Below the pieces are notes generated by a model. That model was not told the DNA's origin, ran no database searches, and saw only the letters and a list, made by a program, of their open reading frames with translations. Positions 61,601 through 64,000 of a stretch of 64,000 nt of DNA are shown piece after piece (position 1 is the stretch's first letter; every line of letters begins with the position of its first letter). The stretch is from Acanthochromis polyacanthus (Eukaryota > Chordata > Actinopteri > Pomacentridae), in NCBI RefSeq assembly GCF_021347895.1, contig NC_067124.1:17970521-18034520 (forward strand). The letters are read 5' to 3'. The translations under genes were made by a program, and so were the position numbers.

Positions 61601-63901
61601 AAGATAAAAGCACGTTCGACCTTGTGAGTAAAATACTAAACACACTTAGTGTCACCCTGAGGTCTGTCCAGTGTCAAGAAAAGTCCTTGGTTTTTTTGGA
61701 CTCACCTTAGAAGAGCTGCTGTTCACCTCAAAGGAACCATTCAGAGAACTTGAGTCTCCATCTGAGAGAGGAAGAGAGACAGGCAGGTAAAGACAGACAG
61801 GTGACTCCAACATGTCTCTTAGATGTAAACAATCTCTGTCAGGTTAACATAAATGTACAGAAAGTGATAAAAAAATTTCAGAGTCTGTTCACGTGGAGGG
61901 CATCACAGTGTTCAGCCCGTGCAGCAGTAACAGGAGCAGACCAGGTAATGCTCCTCTGCCTCTGATTGGACTCAGCTTAGCAGACTGAACTCATCACAGT
62001 TTACAGAACAGGATTTAATTACAAGTGTTGCAGGAGCTCTGGGAGCAAAGCATCACTGCACAAGGAAACATTTCAACAGGGATGGAGGGAATTTTAAAAA
62101 AAGGTTGATGTTCATTAGCACAGTCTCTGAACTTTTTGATCAACCCTCATATAGTATTTAGGAGAGAGGGTGAAGATACAGACAGAACAGGTGGCAGGTG
62201 GCAGATTGCAGGTAACTTACTGCTCAAGTCCTGGTTGCCGTTGGTTACGGAGGACTTGTTGATGCTGCACTCTGACAGCAGCTCAGTCAGCTTGTCAACT
62301 GAAACAAAACACAGGACATTCAAGTGACTGTGACTTAGATTGAATCTGGAGCTCGGCCCTGAACGCCTCCTTACCTTCACCGATGGCGGCGAGGAGCAGC
62401 GGCTCGCCCTGAGGAGCGTGAGAAGGGTCAGCTCTAAACAGGTTCCTGGATGAGGACGTTTTGACCTCCACACCTCCGTCTTCTTCTGCTCCTCCTCTGC
62501 CTGTCGCCTCCACCAGGTCAGAAAACAGAGTGACGCGTTCCTGCAGGAGCTCCAGCACCTCCCGGTCCTTCTGTTGGATGTCCGCTGGGAGGACGAACGA
62601 GACATGCAAACATCATGTGGATCAGAAACCAGGTGGAGTGGGAGGGGAAATAGCAGATGTAGTAGAAGATGTAGTGGTGGATGTAGTAATAGATGTAATA
62701 GTAGATGCAGTAGTAGATGTAGTAGTAGGGTGAGCAGTACCTCTGAGTCTGCGCAGTAAAGCCTTGTCTTCAGTTTCAATGAGAGGAAACTCGTCTCTGG
62801 ATGGACAACTGAAAAAATAACATGTGATACTGAGTATTTAATACTGAATTACACCGTACGTATTAAAGACTACCAACTGTACCACAATGTACATACTGAG
62901 AACGACATACTGTACTACACTGTATGTACTGAAGATTCCCAACTGTGCTACACTGTGTGTACTTTGAACTGCTAAATCTACTACGTTGTATGTAAAGAGT
63001 ACCACATATTGTACTCGACTGTAAGTACTAGGAGTACATACTGTATAGCAGTGTATGCTGAGTAGAGACTACTGCAGTACTCACCTGAGCACAGCCTGCT
63101 GGATGCGGCTCATCCAGGTGCGGCGATCACCTTTGGATGACACATGCAGCTCATACATCTCTGGAGGGGTGTCACTGATCAGGTACATGCCTCGCTCCTG
63201 ATTGGCTATGTCTCTGACGATCAGTTTATTCAGCGACACCACTGGAGACTTGTCCTGGACAGACAGATGAGACAGTCAGACAGACAGACTAGCAGAGAGA
63301 CAGGTAGTATTGTCTATATGTCCCATTGTTCTGGAGGACTTTAATAGTTAACAACAACAGAAACACCTGAACACAGGTGATCAGATGAAGGATCTGATCT
63401 GACACTCAGGTGTAGCAGGAGTTCACTGAGGTCATGTGGGACTGTGATCAGGTGAGACAAATTGTGCCAGGTGTACCCGGTGTGACTCACCAGTGATGCA
63501 AAGGTGAACTTCTGGTCTTTCTCCTGAAGGAAAACCAGGATGTCTGACATCAGCAACACCTGCACATCTGGAGACAAAAACAGCATAGATGCCAAGTGTT
63601 AGCAGGTGTAAGTTCCACCCACATACATGTGACTCCTCTTCCTCCTCCTCACCCTTCATTCTGGAGCCCTGGACCTTCCACTGCAGCGTCCCCTCATACA
63701 GGAGTTTTCTTCTCAGCAGCTCTCCTCCTCTGAACACTCCTCCTCCCCGGACCTCCGCCTGTGCTCGTGGATCCAGCCGGGCCTGGATCTCCTGCAGCCT
63801 CCTGGCCCGATCCAGCTCTAGAACCTCCTGGTCCACCGAGCTGATCAGCTCCTTCAAGAGGCACAAGGCCCGGCTTAGAGCTTGCGCCTCCTCCTCGTTT
63901 C
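58696..63901 (-). CDS. arhgef2: Rho guanine nucleotide exchange factor 2 (GEF-H1), C-terminal part
   Basis: ARHGEF2 activates RhoA and is held inactive on microtubules. Exons (minus): 63901-63653, 63567-63491, 63254-63085, 62808-62741, 62584-62375, 62298-62221, 61761-61706, 61062-61021, 60632-60582, 60356-60069, 59043-58887 and 58730-58696; about 493 residues, frame kept throughout. The first three encode the PH domain: [58 protein letters not shown] and [13 protein letters not shown]. Then come [45 protein letters not shown], a coiled coil ([20 protein letters not shown]) and the end [19 protein letters not shown], matching the human tail. The exchange (DH) and zinc-finger domains lie beyond the window. 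An SRRRSS site may correspond to the regulatory C-terminal serine. Confidence 0.95.
59188..59880. mobile_element. Dispersed repeat B in an arhgef2 intron
   Basis: Sister of 50385-51545 with one copy of the 31-bp unit (59265-59295) and no SINE. It gives the ancestral arrangement of the element. Confidence 0.75.
62640..63075. repeat. Simple repeats in arhgef2 introns
   Basis: A GATGTAGTA-type array at about 62655-62730 directly before an exon, and a decayed array of CATACTGTACTACACTGTATGT-like units (about 45 bp) at 62835-63075. No coding potential. Confidence 0.7.
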
Positions 63902-63909
63902 CTGCAGGG

Positions 63910-64000
63910 GGGTCATTAATCAGAGGTCACTAAAGGTCAGAGATCATTAAAAGTCAGAGGTCACTAAAGGTCAAAGATTACTAAAGATCAGAGGTCATTA
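63910..64000. repeat. Short tandem repeat at the window edge
   Basis: AGGTCACTAAAGGTCAGAGATCATTAAA-type units of about 13-14 bp repeat to the last base, in the arhgef2 intron. The array probably continues outside the window. Confidence 0.75.

Noticed and set aside
62461..62779. Plus- and minus-strand frames of 60-210 codons with valine-aspartate or leucine-histidine repeats
   Set aside because: They read through the simple GATGTAGTA array and the wrong strand or phase of an arhgef2 exon.

Overview
This is nuclear DNA from a ray-finned (teleost) fish. Genes are split into short exons with GT/AG introns. The spaces between them are filled with fish-type repeats: Tc1/mariner, hAT and piggyBac-like DNA transposons, L1- and L2-like LINE relics, a tRNA-derived SINE family, and long (GT)n and (TA)n arrays. 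The proteins match vertebrate families closely. No bacterial genes, CRISPR arrays, or rRNA/tRNA genes were seen. Homologues of ankrd34a, pmvk, tpm3 and arhgef2 all lie on human 1q21-q22, so this looks like a teleost segment of conserved synteny (human positions are from memory).

Layout: 1-16.2 kb is almost all repeats: an L1 relic carrying a SINE, a three-level stack of DNA transposons at 5549-11195, a hAT MITE at 12707-13120, and an L2-like LINE tail. From 16.5 to 20.8 kb is a seven-exon purine nucleoside phosphorylase gene (minus strand). From 21 to 25 kb there are transposon relics and large tandem repeats. A CpG-rich block near 25.3 kb may be a first exon of the ankrd34a-like gene, whose coding exon (29956-31600) is recognisable but broken by many one-base frameshifts. 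A full-length but inactive Tc1-like element occupies 35250-36863.

The gene-dense right half holds decr1 (minus, 37874-41630, ten exons), head-to-head with pmvk (plus, 42261-44512, five exons) across about 630 bases, a probable shared promoter. A TTAA-flanked MITE carrying a mariner-type copy separates pmvk from the convergent tpm3-like tropomyosin gene (minus, 47277-52302, with a mutually exclusive exon pair and a CpG-rich 5' exon near 54.6-54.9 kb). The 3' part of arhgef2 (minus, 58696 to the window edge) encodes the PH domain and C-terminal tail. The single-copy genes are ordinary metabolic and cytoskeletal genes with no operon-like coordination; decr1 and pmvk may share regulation.

I found no convincing new multi-gene system. 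The observations most worth following are the nested transposon stack with readable target duplications, a PNP paralogue changed at two phosphate-binding residues, the frameshift-riddled ankrd34a exon, a 9-bp-TSD foldback element in pmvk, and a Tc1 transposase fragment turned into a minisatellite. Exon boundaries were read by eye from splice signals, reading frame and remembered family sequences; no search was run.
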